Source: Geodermatophilus obscurus (GTDB lineage: Bacteria; Actinomycetota; Actinomycetes; Mycobacteriales; Geodermatophilaceae). From it: 64,000 bases of DNA. This document shows positions 7,313-18,234 of this stretch, piece by piece. Location: contig NZ_FOWE01000007.1 of NCBI RefSeq assembly GCF_900115395.1, positions 1 to 64,000 of the forward strand, given 5' to 3'. The position numbers were made by a program, and so were the translations under genes. Numbering within the stretch: position 1 is the stretch's first letter; every line of letters starts with the position of its first letter. The notes under the pieces are model-generated. The model made no database searches. It was given only the letters and a program-made list of their open reading frames with translations, and was not told where the DNA came from.

Positions 7313-7370
7313 CGCCGTCCGACACTACGACGCCGTGCCGACGGGCCGGCCGGGCCGTCGGCCGGAACGA

Positions 7371-7411
7371 CCACGGGCCGGTCCCCGGGGGCAGAGGGGA
7401 CCGGCCCGTGG
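7371..7411 (-). terminator. Hairpin terminator with 16-bp perfect stem
   Basis: CCACGGGCCGGTCCCC at 7371-7386 is exactly complementary to GGGGACCGGCCCGTGG at 7396-7411, with a 9-base loop. It lies between the end of the LuxR-type gene (7486) and the start of rnhB (7312), both on the minus strand, so it should end the regulator transcript. There is no clear U-tract, which is common in actinobacteria. Confidence 0.75.
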
Positions 7412-7485
7412 ACCGGAGCGGGCCGCAGGGCCCGCGGTCGGGACCGCCGAGGAGGCGGACGGTCCGGACGAGGAGGGGTGGGTCG

Positions 7486-8202
7486 TCAGACCTCCACCGA
7501 AGCCGGCGCGGTGACGCGGTGGGCGCCGCAGGTGCAGGACGCCGAGCCGCGGGAGGACAGGACCAGCGAGACCGCGTGCGCCCGGTCGCGGGCACCCAGC
7601 TTGCGCAGGATCGCCTTGACGTGGGACTTGACGGTGTCCTCGCTGATGAAGAGGTTGCGGCCGATCTGCCGGTTGGACTGGCCCTGCAGCAGCTCGTCGA
7701 GGACGTCCTGCTCGCGGCGGGTCAGCGGCACCTCGGGGGTGAGCGGCTTGCCGACCGGGGCGGCGGCGGCCTCGACACGGCGGATCTGCGGGTCGACGAC
7801 CGTGCGGCCGGCGCGGGCGGCCAGGATCGCCCAGCCGAGCAGGGTCGGCGAGGTGTTGAGCAGGAGGTACCCGCGGACGCCGGCGGCGACGGCCTCGTTG
7901 ACCACGGCCGGGTCCTCGGAGGTGGCCAGGGCGACGACGGCGACCCGGGGGAAGCGGCGGCGCAGGTCGCGGATCACGTTGAGGGTGGCAGCGCGGCCGG
8001 CACCCAGCTCGACGACCACGGCGTCGGGACGGGCGGTCTCGACGAGGGTCAGGGCTCGGCGCAGCTCGCCCGGGGTGCCCACCGACTGCATGCCGGCGGT
8101 CTCGTTGACCATGCCGACCAGGCCGCGGCGCAGGACGGGGGCGTCGGCGAGGAGGAGCACGCGGGTGACGCCGCGGGTGGCGCTCGCCAGGGGTGCGGAC
8201 AC
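7486..8202 (-). CDS. LuxR/NarL-type regulator with degenerate receiver domain
   Basis: A 238-aa protein with the layout of a NarL/FixJ response regulator. The C-terminal LuxR DNA-binding domain is intact (LTRREQDVLDELLQGQSNRQ, IGRNLFISEDTVKSHVKAIL). The N-terminal receiver-like domain (about 13-140) has lost key residues. The acidic pair is reduced to LLLADAP, the phosphorylated Asp is replaced by Glu in DAVVVELGAG, and the conserved Lys of GYLLK is Leu in GYLLLN. It therefore probably works without phosphorylation. The C-terminus carries a CTC motif (SASCTCGAHRV). The start is GTG at 8200-8202, with GGAG seven bases upstream. It is monocistronic, flanked by hairpins, and separates lepB from rnhB, which are adjacent in mycobacteria. 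Confidence 0.85.
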   Translation of the reverse strand: MSAPLASATRGVTRVLLLADAPVLRRGLVGMVNETAGMQSVGTPGELRRALTLVETARPDAVVVELGAGRAATLNVIRDLRRRFPRVAVVALATSEDPAVVNEAVAAGVRGYLLLNTSPTLLGWAILAARAGRTVVDPQIRRVEAAAAPVGKPLTPEVPLTRREQDVLDELLQGQSNRQIGRNLFISEDTVKSHVKAILRKLGARDRAHAVSLVLSSRGSASCTCGAHRVTAPASVEV

Positions 8203-8360
8203 GACTTACTCCATTTCGGGGAACCGAGTTGCTCTCGATTACCCCATCGGGCGGTATTGGCGACTCCTTGAATGCTTTTCGGAGATTTCTTCGCCACCCG
8301 GTGTTCGCGTCCCACGTCACGGGAGTAACACTCCCCGGCGATCGATTCCACATTGTCGAC

Positions 8361-8387
8361 ATGGTGACGACCATTCTGTGAATGGTC
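8361..8387. promoter_or_regulatory. Overlapping inverted repeats, candidate operator of the LuxR-type gene
   Basis: GACCATTC-TGT-GAATGGTC is a perfect inverted repeat at 8369-8387. It overlaps a second one, ATGGT-GACG-ACCAT, at 8361-8374, so three ATGGT half-sites alternate in orientation. They lie about 165 bases upstream of the regulator gene, in the least GC-rich stretch of this region and before the lepB terminator hairpin. Autoregulation is possible but unproven. Confidence 0.5.
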
Positions 8388-8407
8388 CCCACCACTCCTG
8401 CGACGAC

Positions 8408-8441
8408 GACGGCGCCGCCCCGGGTGCGGGACGGCGCCGTC
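8408..8441 (-). terminator. Hairpin terminator after lepB
   Basis: GACGGCGCCG (8408-8417) pairs perfectly with CGGCGCCGTC (8432-8441) across a 14-base loop. It lies 20 bases beyond the lepB stop codon on the minus strand. No U-tract follows. Confidence 0.65.
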
Positions 8442-8460
8442 GGAGGAGGAGACGGGGAGG

Positions 8461-9363
8461 TCAGCCCGGTGGCGGGCGGCGCAGGCGGCGGGAACGGCTC
8501 CACAGGGCCACCGGCAACGCGCCGACCACCCCGGCGGTGAGGGGCAGCGCCTGGCCCACCGCGCCGGAGACCGCGGCGGCGCGGGCGGCCTGGATGTCCG
8601 GGGAGTCGAGGGTGCCGAAACGGTCCACCGGCCACACGATGAGCGCGGCCTTGCCGATGACGTCGTCGACGGCGATCGTGCCGCCGTAGCGGTCGCCGAC
8701 GTGCGACCGCGAATCCGCCGAGGCCGAGCGGTGGTCACCCATCACCCACAGCCGGTCCTCGGGCACGGTCACGGGGCCGAAGGCGCGGCTCTCGATCGGG
8801 GTGTTCTCGAAGACGTAGGGCTCGTCGAGCGGCTCGCCGTCGACGGTGACCCGGCCCTCGGCGTCACAGCACTGCACGGTCTGCCCGCCGGTCGCGATGA
8901 CCCGCTTGACGTAGTCGTCCTCGCTCGGCGGCGCCACACCCACGGTGCGGCCCAGCCAGAGCAGGGCGCCGGTGAACCAGTTGGAGGGCTCCTGGATGTC
9001 GACCTCGGGCGTCCAGGTGTCGGGCCCCTCGAACACCACGATGTCGCCGGGCTCGGGCTCGCCGAACCAGTACGGGACCTTGTTGACCAGCACCCGGTCG
9101 CCCGTGCAGCCGGGGCAGCCGTGCAGGGTCTGCTCCATCGACCCGGACGGGATGAAGAAGGCCTGTGCCAGGAACGTCTTCACCAGCAGCGCGAGCACGA
9201 AGGCCACGACCAGCAGGACGGGCAGCTCGCGCAGCAGGGAGCTCTTCTTCTCCGGCTCGGCCGGACGGCGCCACCAGGAGGCCCGGTGCCCCGCGGCACC
9301 CGGCGGCGGCGGGTCCTCCCCCGGGACGACGTCGGCGGGTCCCCCGGACCGGTCGCTGCTCAT
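8461..9363 (-). CDS. lepB: Signal peptidase I
   Basis: A membrane-bound Ser/Lys protease that removes signal peptides from exported proteins. The 300-aa product has a disordered Pro-rich cytoplasmic N-terminus, a transmembrane helix at about 46-66 (LPVLLVVAFVLALLVKTFLA), then box B with the nucleophile S75 in FIPSGSMEQTL. The general base K153 is in DDYVKRVIATGG, and box E is GDHRSASADSRSHVG. A second hydrophobic segment at about 268-290 ends in an Arg-rich tail, the usual C-terminal anchor in actinobacteria. The product contains Cys pairs in HGCPGC and VQCCD. It lies directly downstream of rplS on the same strand, as in mycobacteria. Confidence 0.95.
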   Translation of the reverse strand: MSSDRSGGPADVVPGEDPPPPGAAGHRASWWRRPAEPEKKSSLLRELPVLLVVAFVLALLVKTFLAQAFFIPSGSMEQTLHGCPGCTGDRVLVNKVPYWFGEPEPGDIVVFEGPDTWTPEVDIQEPSNWFTGALLWLGRTVGVAPPSEDDYVKRVIATGGQTVQCCDAEGRVTVDGEPLDEPYVFENTPIESRAFGPVTVPEDRLWVMGDHRSASADSRSHVGDRYGGTIAVDDVIGKAALIVWPVDRFGTLDSPDIQAARAAAVSGAVGQALPLTAGVVGALPVALWSRSRRLRRPPPG

Positions 9364-9441
9364 CGGGAGCCAGCGTACGGCCGCGGGGGACCCGCCGTGG
9401 GAGGGCCGGGTCGGGCCGGCGCCTCGCGTCGTGCGGAGTCG

Positions 9442-9798
9442 TCAGCGCGTGACGGTCTCGCGCTTCTCCTTGATCTTGGCGGCCTTGCCGCGCAGCTCAC
9501 GGAGGTAGTACAGCTTCGCCCGGCGGACGTCACCGCGGGTCAGCACCTCGATCTTCTCCACGACCGGTGTGTGCACGGGGAAGGTGCGCTCGACGCCCAC
9601 GCCGAAGCTGACCTTGCGCACGGTGAAGGTCTCGCGGATCCCGCCACCCTGGCGGCGGATGACCACGCCCTGGAAGACCTGGATGCGCGAGCGGTTGCCC
9701 TCGACGACGCGGACGTGCACCTTGACGGTGTCCCCGGGGCGGAACTCGGGGATGTCGTCGCGCAGCGAGTCGGCGTCGAGTACGTCCAGGGTGTTCAT
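9442..9798 (-). CDS. rplS: 50S ribosomal protein L19
   Basis: A 118-aa protein of the large ribosomal subunit located at the 30S-50S interface. Family sequence is clear throughout: [60 protein letters not shown] and the basic tail [20 protein letters not shown]. The length is normal for the family. It is transcribed ahead of lepB. The 179-base gap upstream carries a strong hairpin (9836-9869). Confidence 0.97.
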   Translation of the reverse strand: MNTLDVLDADSLRDDIPEFRPGDTVKVHVRVVEGNRSRIQVFQGVVIRRQGGGIRETFTVRKVSFGVGVERTFPVHTPVVEKIEVLTRGDVRRAKLYYLRELRGKAAKIKEKRETVTR

Positions 9799-9835
9799 CG
9801 CAGCTTGTCCTCGGTCTCAGCAGTGGCTCGTCGTC

Positions 9836-9869
9836 GGTCCGGGCAGCGGGACACCCCGCGCTCCGGACC
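9836..9869 (-). terminator. Strong hairpin in the region upstream of rplS (terminator or leader structure)
   Basis: GGTCCGG (9836-9842) pairs with CCGGACC (9863-9869), and the interior (AGCGGG, CCCGC) pairs further, giving a long GC-rich stem 38 bases before the rplS ATG. It could end the rpsP-trmD-NUDIX transcript or be a structured rplS leader. I found no convincing promoter hexamers to tell these apart. Confidence 0.45.
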
Positions 9870-9977
9870 AGGGGGCTGCGACTCCGGGGACCCGTCGGCG
9901 GGCGCCTCCGGTCTGCAGCGACTCTCTACTGTGCCACATCCCCGCCGGACTGCCGAGCGCGGCCCGGGACGCGGGGG

Positions 9978-10493
9978 TCAGTCCACGACACGGGGTGGCC
10001 GGCGCCACGGCCCGGCGAGCAGCTCCGGCAGCACCGCGCCGAGCTCTCCTGGCGCGAACTCCTCGCCGCTGGCGGCGATCTCCCCGGCCGTCCACCAGCG
10101 GTGCGGCTCCTCGCCGAGCAGCTCCAGCTCGGTGCGGCCGGCCGGGTCGACCTCGTGGACGACGTCGCGGAGGACGAAGAAGGTCTCGCGGCTGTCGACG
10201 TCGACCCCGGCGAAGGGGCCGACGTGGCGGCGCAGCCACACCGGGCCCTCGAGCGCGGCGGGGTCGACCACGAGGCCGATCTCCTCGGCGAGCTCGCGGG
10301 CGGCGGCCACGCGGACGCTCTCGCCGTCCTCCACTCCCCCGCCGGGCGTGTACCAGAACAGCACGTCACCGGGCGGGATCGCGGGGTCGGTCAGCCGTGC
10401 GCCGAGGAGCAGCACCCGGCCGTCGGGGTCGAGGACGACCACCCGCGCCGTGGGGCGCACGATCGCTCGCCCACCCACCCGGTCGTCAGTCAC
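9978..10493 (-). CDS. NUDIX hydrolase
   Basis: A 171-aa NUDIX-family hydrolase, whose members split nucleoside diphosphates linked to another moiety. The NUDIX box is complete at residues 52-74 (G-x5-E-x7-RELAEEIGL), so the Mg-binding glutamates are in place. Preceding strands include [19 protein letters not shown], and a Trp/Tyr motif FWYTPGG leads into the box. The substrate cannot be told from sequence. The gene overlaps the 3' end of trmD by eight bases and is the last gene of the rpsP-khpA-rimM-trmD cluster. Confidence 0.9.
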   Translation of the reverse strand: MTDDRVGGRAIVRPTARVVVLDPDGRVLLLGARLTDPAIPPGDVLFWYTPGGGVEDGESVRVAAARELAEEIGLVVDPAALEGPVWLRRHVGPFAGVDVDSRETFFVLRDVVHEVDPAGRTELELLGEEPHRWWTAGEIAASGEEFAPGELGAVLPELLAGPWRRPPRVVD

Positions 10494-11223
10494 CGCCCAG
10501 GACCGCCCGGTCGTCCGGTGACAGCGCGTCCTCGGGCAGTGCGGCGAGCAGGTCGGGACGGCGGTCTGCGGTGCGCCGCAGCGACTCCGCCCGGCGCCAG
10601 CGCGCCACGGCGGCGTGGTCGCCGGAGAGCAGGACCGCGGGGACGTCGAGGCCGCGCCACGAGGCCGGGCGGGTGTAGGAGGGGCCCTCGAGCAGCCCGT
10701 CGGCGTGCGAGTCGAACTCGACCGACTCCCGGTTGCCGACGACCCCGGGGACCAGCCGGGTGACCGCCTCGACCATCACCAGCACCGCCGACTCGCCGCC
10801 GGCCAGCACGTAGTCGCCGATGGAGACCTCGGAGACGGGCCCGTCCTGCGCGGCCCACTCGGCGACGCGCTGGTCGATGCCCTCGTAGCGGCCGCAGGCG
10901 AACACCAGACCGGGCTCGGCCGCCCACTCCGCGGCGACGGCCTGGGTGAACGGGCGCCCGGCCGGCGTGGGGACGACCAGCCGCGTGCCGGGCGGGCGGA
11001 CGTCGGCCAGCGCCCGCGCCCACGGCTCGGGGCGCATCACCATGCCGGGCCCGCCGCCGTAGGGGGCGTCGTCGACGGTGCGGTGGACGTCGTCGGTCCA
11101 CTGCCGCAGGTCGTGCACCCCGACGGAGACCAGCCCGCGCTCGGCGGCCCGGCCGAGCAGGGACTGCCGCAACGGGGCGAGGTAGTCGGGGAAGATCGTG
11201 ACGACGTCGATCCGGAAGGTCAC
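10486..11223 (-). CDS. trmD: tRNA (guanine-N1-)-methyltransferase
   Basis: TrmD methylates N1 of G37 next to the anticodon, using S-adenosylmethionine, to prevent +1 frameshifts. The 245-aa protein has the SPOUT knot motifs: [20 protein letters not shown] at the start, [18 protein letters not shown], the SAM-binding [11 protein letters not shown] and [20 protein letters not shown], and the C-terminal [20 protein letters not shown], with the tail helix carrying the catalytic region. The start overlaps the rimM stop (ATGA-type, 11220-11223). Confidence 0.97.
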   Translation of the reverse strand: MTFRIDVVTIFPDYLAPLRQSLLGRAAERGLVSVGVHDLRQWTDDVHRTVDDAPYGGGPGMVMRPEPWARALADVRPPGTRLVVPTPAGRPFTQAVAAEWAAEPGLVFACGRYEGIDQRVAEWAAQDGPVSEVSIGDYVLAGGESAVLVMVEAVTRLVPGVVGNRESVEFDSHADGLLEGPSYTRPASWRGLDVPAVLLSGDHAAVARWRRAESLRRTADRRPDLLAALPEDALSPDDRAVLGGD

Positions 11224-11744
11224 AGGTCGAGCAGCCCCTCGGGCGGGTCGACGACGACCTCGCCGGCGGCCAGGTCCACCGTGGGCACCATCGCGCTGAC
11301 GAAGGGCACGAGCAGCTCGCCGCCCTCGACGCGGTGCACGACCAGCAGGTCGGCACCCTCGTGGCGGACGGCGGCGACCTCGCCCAGCGGCGTGCCGTCG
11401 GGGAGCCGGGCGGCCAGGCCGACGAGCTGGTGGTCGTAGTACGTGTCAGGGTCCTCCAGCGCCGGCAGGTCGGCGACCGGGACCTCGAGCAGGGTGTCGC
11501 GGAGGGTCTCGATCTCCTCGCGGGAGTCGTAGCCCTCGAACGCCAGCAGCAGCACCTCGCGGTGCCAGCGCGCGCCGGCGACGGTCAGGGGCCCGCGGTC
11601 GGCGGGGTCGGTCCGCAGCACGGTACCGACGCGGAAGCGGGCGTCGGGGTCGTCGCTGCGGACCTCGATCGTCGCCTCACCACGGACACCGTGGGGCCGG
11701 CCGATGCGGCCGACCACCACGGTGTCCTGGGGAGCGGGTCCCAC
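11220..11744 (-). CDS. rimM: Ribosome maturation factor RimM
   Basis: RimM assists assembly of the 30S head by binding protein S19. The 174-aa product shows the N-terminal barrel ([20 protein letters not shown]) and the linker [20 protein letters not shown]. The PRC-barrel second domain follows ([60 protein letters not shown]). It lies between khpA and trmD, the standard order. Confidence 0.95.
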   Translation of the reverse strand: MGPAPQDTVVVGRIGRPHGVRGEATIEVRSDDPDARFRVGTVLRTDPADRGPLTVAGARWHREVLLLAFEGYDSREEIETLRDTLLEVPVADLPALEDPDTYYDHQLVGLAARLPDGTPLGEVAAVRHEGADLLVVHRVEGGELLVPFVSAMVPTVDLAAGEVVVDPPEGLLDL

Positions 11745-11761
11745 GTCGGGGACGGAGCCGG

Positions 11762-11998
11762 TCAGCGCCCGTCGGTGTCGACGACGTCGACCCGCAGGCC
11801 GCGGCCGCCGACGCCGGCCATGACGGTGCGCAGGGCCTTGGCGGTGCGCCCGCCGCGGCCGATCACCTTGCCGAGGTCGTCGGGGTGCACCCGGACCTCG
11901 AGCGTCTTGCCGCGGCGGCCGCCCACCATGTCGACGGTGACGTCGCGCGGGTGGTCGACGATGCCCTTGACCAGGTGCTCGAGCGCCTCTTCGAGCAC
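11762..11998 (-). CDS. khpA: KH-domain RNA-binding protein KhpA
   Basis: A 78-aa single-KH-domain protein (formerly UPF0109) that binds RNA, in many Gram-positives as a heterodimer with KhpB. The KH signature is visible: LEVRVHPDDLGKVIGRGGRT with the GxxG loop GRGG, then AKALRTVMAGVGGRGLRVDV. It sits three bases after rpsP in the same direction, its usual place. Confidence 0.94.
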   Translation of the reverse strand: MLEEALEHLVKGIVDHPRDVTVDMVGGRRGKTLEVRVHPDDLGKVIGRGGRTAKALRTVMAGVGGRGLRVDVVDTDGR

Positions 11999-12001
11999 GT
12001 C

Positions 12002-12457
12002 TTACTCGGCGGCGGGCGTCTCGGCGGCGGCGTCCGCGGGGGCGGCACCGTCGGCAGGGGCGTCGGCCTTGGGAGCGGCCTTCTTCTTCGGGGTGGTGGC
12101 GCCCGCGGCCGGCTCGTCGCCGTTGCCGCGGACGGCCTCCTCGTAGAGGGCCTTGCGGTCGGGCTTGGGGGCGGCGACCTTCATGGGCGGCGGGGCCGGC
12201 TCGCCCTTGAACCTCTGCCAGTCACCGGTGACCCGGAGGATCGCCGCGACGGCCTCGGTCGGCTGCGCGCCGACGCCGAGCCAGTACTGCGCACGCTCGC
12301 TGTCGACCTCGATGAAGGAGGGGTCCTCCTTCGGGTGGTACTTGCCGATCGTCTCGATCGAGCGGCCGTCGCGCTTGGTGCGCGAGTCGGCGACGACGAT
12401 GCGGTAGTACGGGGCGCGCATCTTGCCCAGGCGCATGAGCTTGATCTTGGTGGCCAC
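12002..12457 (-). CDS. rpsP: 30S ribosomal protein S16 with long C-terminal extension
   Basis: The first 80 or so residues are the conserved S16 fold ([59 protein letters not shown]). The product is 151 aa, well beyond the 80-90 of the basic family. The extra part is an Ala/Pro/Lys-rich, probably disordered tail ([20 protein letters not shown]). Extended S16 tails are common in actinobacteria. It is the first gene of rpsP-khpA-rimM-trmD-NUDIX and diverges from the VOC gene. Confidence 0.96.
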   Translation of the reverse strand: MATKIKLMRLGKMRAPYYRIVVADSRTKRDGRSIETIGKYHPKEDPSFIEVDSERAQYWLGVGAQPTEAVAAILRVTGDWQRFKGEPAPPPMKVAAPKPDRKALYEEAVRGNGDEPAAGATTPKKKAAPKADAPADGAAPADAAAETPAAE

Positions 12458-12615
12458 GGTGGCTCGTGTTCTCCTCGAACGCTGTCTGACGGTGCTCGCC
12501 GGAGCGACGCGTGGGGGTACGCCGGGGCGGAGCCAGGGACACGGCCGGCAGCGGTGAGAGGGCCGCGCACCGCCGTGTTCGACCGACCATGATGCCAGAT
12601 GCGGGGAGGCACGCA

Positions 12616-13017
12616 GTGACCAGCCGGGGTCTGCTCCACCACGTGGAGCTGTGGGTGCCCGATCTCGCCCGCGCCGAGCGCTCGTGGGGGTGGCTGCTCA
12701 CCGCCCTGGGCGCGGCGCCCTACCAGTCGTGGGAGCACGGCCGGTCCTGGCGGCTGGACGGGGTCTACGTCGTCGTCGAGCAGTCACCCGCGCTCACCGC
12801 CGGCACGCACGAGCGGCTCCGGCCGGGCCTCAACCACCTGGCGTTCTGGGCGGGGACGCCCGCTGACCTCGATGCCCTCGTCGCGGACGCGCCGGCGCAC
12901 GGGTGGCGCCTGCTGTTCGCCGACCGCCACCCGTTCGCCGGGGGCCCCGACCACCGGGCGGCCTACCTCGAGGACGCCGACGGGTACGAGGTCGAACTGG
13001 TCGCCGTCCCCGGCTGA
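12616..13017 (+). CDS. VOC (glyoxalase/bleomycin-resistance) superfamily protein
   Basis: A 133-aa protein with the two-module beta-alpha-beta-beta-beta fold of the vicinal oxygen chelate superfamily. Typical sequence includes [20 protein letters not shown] with the first metal-type His, [20 protein letters not shown] with a second His, and the closing [18 protein letters not shown] with the Glu ligand. Substrate unknown. I chose the GTG at 12616 because GGGGAGG lies seven bases before it; ATGs at 12588 and 12591 are in frame but lack a Shine-Dalgarno. It is monocistronic and ends just before repeat copy A. Confidence 0.85.
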   Translation: MTSRGLLHHVELWVPDLARAERSWGWLLTALGAAPYQSWEHGRSWRLDGVYVVVEQSPALTAGTHERLRPGLNHLAFWAGTPADLDALVADAPAHGWRLLFADRHPFAGGPDHRAAYLEDADGYEVELVAVPG

Positions 13018-13020
13018 CCG

Positions 13021-13080
13021 CCGGCCTCCCTGCAGGGACCCGCCCGAGCCCGCGAGCGGTGGGGGGCAGGGAGGTCCTTC
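13021..13080 (+). repeat. Intergenic hairpin repeat, copy A
   Basis: First of four related elements of about 60 bp. Outer arms CCTCCCTGC (13025-13033) and GCAGGGAGG (13066-13074) pair perfectly. The inner block has the shared CCCGCC...CGAG...GCGAG.GGTGGGG pattern, and the element ends in GTCCTTC. It lies between the convergent VOC and proS genes and probably acts as a two-way terminator. Confidence 0.75.
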
Positions 13081-13101
13081 CGTTGATCCCGGCGGGGCCC
13101 G

Positions 13102-14850
13102 TCAGCTCCGGACCGCGGCGAGCACGGTGGCCGCGGCGTCGGCCACCGGCACCTCCGCGCGCTCGCCCGTCGCGCGGTCGCGCACCTCGACGACGCCCTG
13201 CGCCAGCCCGCGGCCCACGGTGACGATCGTCGGCATGCCGAGCAGCTCGGCGTCCTTGAACTTCACGCCGGGGCTCACCTTCGGCCGGTCGTCGTAGAGC
13301 ACGGTCAGGCCGGCGGCGACCAGCTCGTCGGACAGCGCCTGCGCGGCCTCGAACACCGCGGCGTCCTTGCCGGTGGCGACGACGTGCACGTCGGCCGGGG
13401 CGATCTCGCGCGGCCAGACCAGGCCCAGCTCGTCGTGGGTGGACTCGGCGATCGCGGCGACGGCGCGCGAGACCCCGATGCCGTAGGAGCCCATGGTGAC
13501 GGTGACGAGCCTGCCGTTCTCGTCGAGCACCTGCAGGCCCAGCGCGTCGGCGTACTTGCGGCCGAGCTGGAAGATGTGGCCGATCTCGACGCCGCGGGCG
13601 AGCTCGAGCGGGCCGGAGCCGTCGGGCGCGGGGTCACCGGGCAGCACCTCGGCGGCCTCGACGGTGCCGTCCCAGGCGAAGTCGCGGCCGGCGACCAGGT
13701 CGAACACGTGCCTGCCGGGCGCGTTGGCGCCGGTGATCCACCGGGTGCCGGGGACCACGCGCGGGTCGACGAGGTAGCGGATGCCCGACTCGCTGTCCTT
13801 GCCGAGCACCTGGGGGCCGATGTAGCCCTTGACGAGGGCGGGGTGCCGCTCGAAGTCGGTGAACGGCTCCACCTCCGCCGGTGCCAGCTGCGCCTCCAGC
13901 CGCTTGGCGTCGACCTCGCGGTCGCCGGGGATGCCGACGACGAGCGGCTCGCGGGTGCCGTCGGGGTGGACCAGCGTCACGACGACGTTCTTGAGCGTGT
14001 CCGCGGCGGTGTACCCGGCGTCGGGGAACAGCTGCCGGGCGACGTCGACCAGCGTCTCGATGGTCGGGGTGTCGGGGGTGTCCTCGACGTGGGCCTCGGG
14101 CAGGCCGTCGAGGGGCACCGGGTCGGGGACGACGGTGCGCACCGCCTCGACGTTGGCCGCGTAGCCGCCGGGCGAGCGGACGAAGGTGTCCTCGCCGATC
14201 GCGGTGGGGTGCAGGAACTCCTCGCTCCTCGACCCGCCCATGGCCCCGGACATCGCCGAGACGATGACGTACTCGAGGCCCAGCCGGTCGAAGATCCGGA
14301 TGTAGGCCTCGCGGTGCGCGGCGTAGGAGGCGTCGAGGCCGGCGTCGTCGACGTCGAAGGAGTAGCTGTCCTTCATCGTGAACTCGCGCCCGCGGAAGAG
14401 CCCGGCCCGGGGCCGCGCCTCGTCCCTGTACTTGTCCTGGATCTGGTAGATCGACAGCGGCAGGTCCTTGTACGACGAGTACAGGTCCTTCACCAGGAGC
14501 GTGAACATCTCCTCGTGGGTGGGGCCGAGCAGGAAGTCCGCCCCCCGCCGGTCCTGGAGCCGGAAGAGGTTGGGGCCGTACTCGGTCCAGCGCCCGGTCG
14601 CCTCGTAGGGCTCGCGGGGCAGCAACGCCGGGAAGTGCACCTCCTGGGCGCCCATCCGGTCCATCTCCTCGCGGACGACGCGCTCGACGTTGCGGAAGAC
14701 CCGGTAGCCCAGCGGCAGCCAGGTGAAGCCGCCCGGCGCGGCCCGCCGGATGTAGCCGGCCCGGACCAGGAGCCGGTGACTGGGGACCTCGGCGTCGGCC
14801 GGGTCGTCGCGCAGCGTGCGCAGGAACAGCGTGGACATCCGCAACAGCAC
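13102..14850 (-). CDS. proS: Prolyl-tRNA synthetase (bacterial type)
   Basis: Class II aminoacyl-tRNA synthetase charging tRNA-Pro. From the GTG at 14848-14850 the product is 582 aa, opening [20 protein letters not shown] as other actinobacterial ProS do. Class II motifs are seen in [20 protein letters not shown] and [20 protein letters not shown]. The central insertion of bacterial ProS (about 230-390), a domain that edits Ala-tRNA-Pro in this family, is present. The anticodon-binding domain is at the C-terminus ([20 protein letters not shown]). A GGGAG lies nine bases upstream of this GTG; an ATG at 14836-14838 is an alternative. A much longer open frame upstream is not coding. Confidence 0.96.
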   Translation of the reverse strand: MLLRMSTLFLRTLRDDPADAEVPSHRLLVRAGYIRRAAPGGFTWLPLGYRVFRNVERVVREEMDRMGAQEVHFPALLPREPYEATGRWTEYGPNLFRLQDRRGADFLLGPTHEEMFTLLVKDLYSSYKDLPLSIYQIQDKYRDEARPRAGLFRGREFTMKDSYSFDVDDAGLDASYAAHREAYIRIFDRLGLEYVIVSAMSGAMGGSRSEEFLHPTAIGEDTFVRSPGGYAANVEAVRTVVPDPVPLDGLPEAHVEDTPDTPTIETLVDVARQLFPDAGYTAADTLKNVVVTLVHPDGTREPLVVGIPGDREVDAKRLEAQLAPAEVEPFTDFERHPALVKGYIGPQVLGKDSESGIRYLVDPRVVPGTRWITGANAPGRHVFDLVAGRDFAWDGTVEAAEVLPGDPAPDGSGPLELARGVEIGHIFQLGRKYADALGLQVLDENGRLVTVTMGSYGIGVSRAVAAIAESTHDELGLVWPREIAPADVHVVATGKDAAVFEAAQALSDELVAAGLTVLYDDRPKVSPGVKFKDAELLGMPTIVTVGRGLAQGVVEVRDRATGERAEVPVADAAATVLAAVRS

Positions 14851-14961
14851 GCGACGAGTCTCCCAGGCCGGTCGAGCGGGTTCGCGGCCGATGAGCCCGG
14901 CGGCGTGCCAGGGTCTCCCCTCCGACCCCCGACCGGCCGATCCCCCAGGAGGCTGAGTGCC

Positions 14962-15426
14962 GTGACCGAGCAGCGCAGCGTGACCTTCGAGACGACGCTG
15001 GCCGCCAGCGGCAACAACACCGGCATCGAGGTGCCGCCGGAGCTGGTCGAGCAGCTGGGGGCCGGGCGACGGCCGCCGGTCCTGGTCGACCTCGACGGTC
15101 ACGCCTACCGCAGCACCGTGGCCGTGATGGGCGGCCGGTACCTCGTCAGCGTCAGCGCCGCGGTCCGGCAGGCCACCGGGCTGACGGCCGGGGACCCGGT
15201 CCGGGTCACGCTGACGCTCGCCGACACCCCGCGCGAGGTGGACGTCCCCGCCGACCTCGCCGCCGCGCTGGCCGCGGACGAGCAGGCGGGCGCCTTCTTC
15301 GCGACGCTGTCCAACAGCCTGCAGCGGTACCACGTGGACACGGTGAACGGCGCGAAGACGGCCGAGACGCGGCAGCGGCGCATCGGGAAGGCCGTCGCGC
15401 TGTTCCGCGCCGGCCAGAAGCGGTGA
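14962..15426 (+). CDS. YdeI/OmpD-associated family protein with DUF1905 domain
   Basis: A 154-aa protein. The N-terminal 95 residues match the DUF1905 small barrel ([20 protein letters not shown], then [37 protein letters not shown]). The C-terminal helical part is the YdeI-like segment ([37 protein letters not shown]). The family is annotated as bacteriocin-protection or OmpD-associated, but its biochemical role is not established. The start is GTG at 14962 with AGGAGG nine bases upstream. It diverges from proS and converges on the amidohydrolase gene. Confidence 0.85.
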   Translation: MTEQRSVTFETTLAASGNNTGIEVPPELVEQLGAGRRPPVLVDLDGHAYRSTVAVMGGRYLVSVSAAVRQATGLTAGDPVRVTLTLADTPREVDVPADLAAALAADEQAGAFFATLSNSLQRYHVDTVNGAKTAETRQRRIGKAVALFRAGQKR

Positions 15427-15432
15427 GCCGCC

Positions 15433-16511
15433 TCAGACGACGCGGCCGCGCAGCAGGGTGAGCCGCGGCCGGGCCAGGACGTCGAGGTCGGCGCGCGGGT
15501 CGGCGTCGTAGACGACGGCGTCGGCCGGCGCGCCCTCCTCGATCCCGGGCAGCCCGAGCCAGGCGCGCGCCGACCACGACGCCGCCGCCAGCGCCGCCTC
15601 GGCGGGCAGGCCGGCCCGGCACAGCGCGTGCACCTCGTCGGCGATCCGGCCGTGCGCGATGCCGCCGCCGGCGTCGGTGCCGGCGAACACCGGCACCCCG
15701 GCCTCGTAGGCCGCGCGCACGACGGCGCCCGAGCCCGCGTACAGCCGCCGCATCGTGCTGGCGTAGGCGGGGAAGCGCTTCTCCCCCGCGGCCGCGAAGC
15801 CGGGGAAGTTCTCCACGTTGACCAGCGTGGGGACGACGGCGGTGCGACGGGCGGCCATCTCCCCCAGCAGGTCCTCGGTGAGGCCGGTGCCGTGCTCGAT
15901 GCAGTCGATGCCGGCGCGCACGAGGCCGGGCAGGGCGTCGGCGCCGAAGGTGTGCGCGGTGACCCGGGCACCCTCCTCGTGCGCGGCCGCGATCGCGGCC
16001 GGGAGCACGTCGGCCGGCCACTCCGGCGCGAGGTCGCCGGCCGACCGGTCGATCCAGTCGCCGACCAGCTTGACCCAGCCGTCGCCGCGACGGGCCTGCA
16101 CCCGCACCTCGGCGACGAGGTCCTCGGGCTCGAGCTCCACCGCCAGGCCGGGGATGTAGCGGCGGGTCCGCGCGATGTGCCGCCCGGCCCGGACGATCGT
16201 CGGCAGGTCGGGCTCGTCGTCGAGGGCCCGGGTGTCGACCGGCGAGCCGCAGTCGCGCAGTGCCAGCACGCCGGCGTCGCGCTCGGCCAGCGCCTGCCCG
16301 CGCAGGCCGGCGGGGTCCTCGACGGGTGCTCCGCCGGGGCCGATGCCGACGTGGCAGTGCGCGTCGACCAGGCCCGGCAGCAGCCACCCGCCGCGGGCGA
16401 CGGTCTCGGCGCCGGGCACCGGCTCCGCCGTCCACCGGCCGTCGCGGACCCACAGGTCCCGGTGCCCGCCCTCGGGGAGGACGACCCCGGACAGGTGCAG
16501 GGCGGCCGGGC

Positions 16512-16515
<4 letters not shown>
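15433..16515 (-). CDS. Amidohydrolase family protein (imidazolonepropionase-like)
   Basis: A 360-aa metal-dependent hydrolase with the TIM-barrel amidohydrolase signature. The HxH pair is in GLVDAHCHVG, a Lys lies in GWVKLVGDW, single histidines in VTAHTFGAD and CIEHGTGL, and the catalytic Asp in VFAGTDAGGG. The C-terminal part includes GADAVVYDADPRADLDVLAR-type barrel closure (APADAVVYDADP). The substrate is unknown; relatives act on cyclic amides, prolidase-type dipeptides and similar. Its GTG start overlaps the ffh stop (GTGA). The pairing of an amidohydrolase with ffh also occurs in mycobacteria. Confidence 0.88.
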
Positions 16516-18083
<1,568 letters not shown>

Positions 18084-18234
18084 AGCACGTCCTCGTCAGA
18101 GCTCGCGGGCGCGGTCCGCCGGCCGGACCGGCCGGCGACTCGGAACGGGTCCGTCGGGCCGGACCCTCGCGCCTCCTGACCCCAGGGTATCGAGAAGCCG
18201 CCCCGCGACCGTCCCTACGGCGCCGGGCGGACCC

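Noticed and set aside
6599-8689. 696-codon plus-strand frame opposite rnhB and the LuxR-type gene
   Set aside because: Composition is Arg/Gly-rich with no motif, and it crosses two hairpin terminators and a promoter region.
13102-15333. Long upstream extension of the proS frame
   Set aside because: The added residues resemble translated antisense of the YdeI-like gene; alignment to ProS begins at LLRMSTLF.
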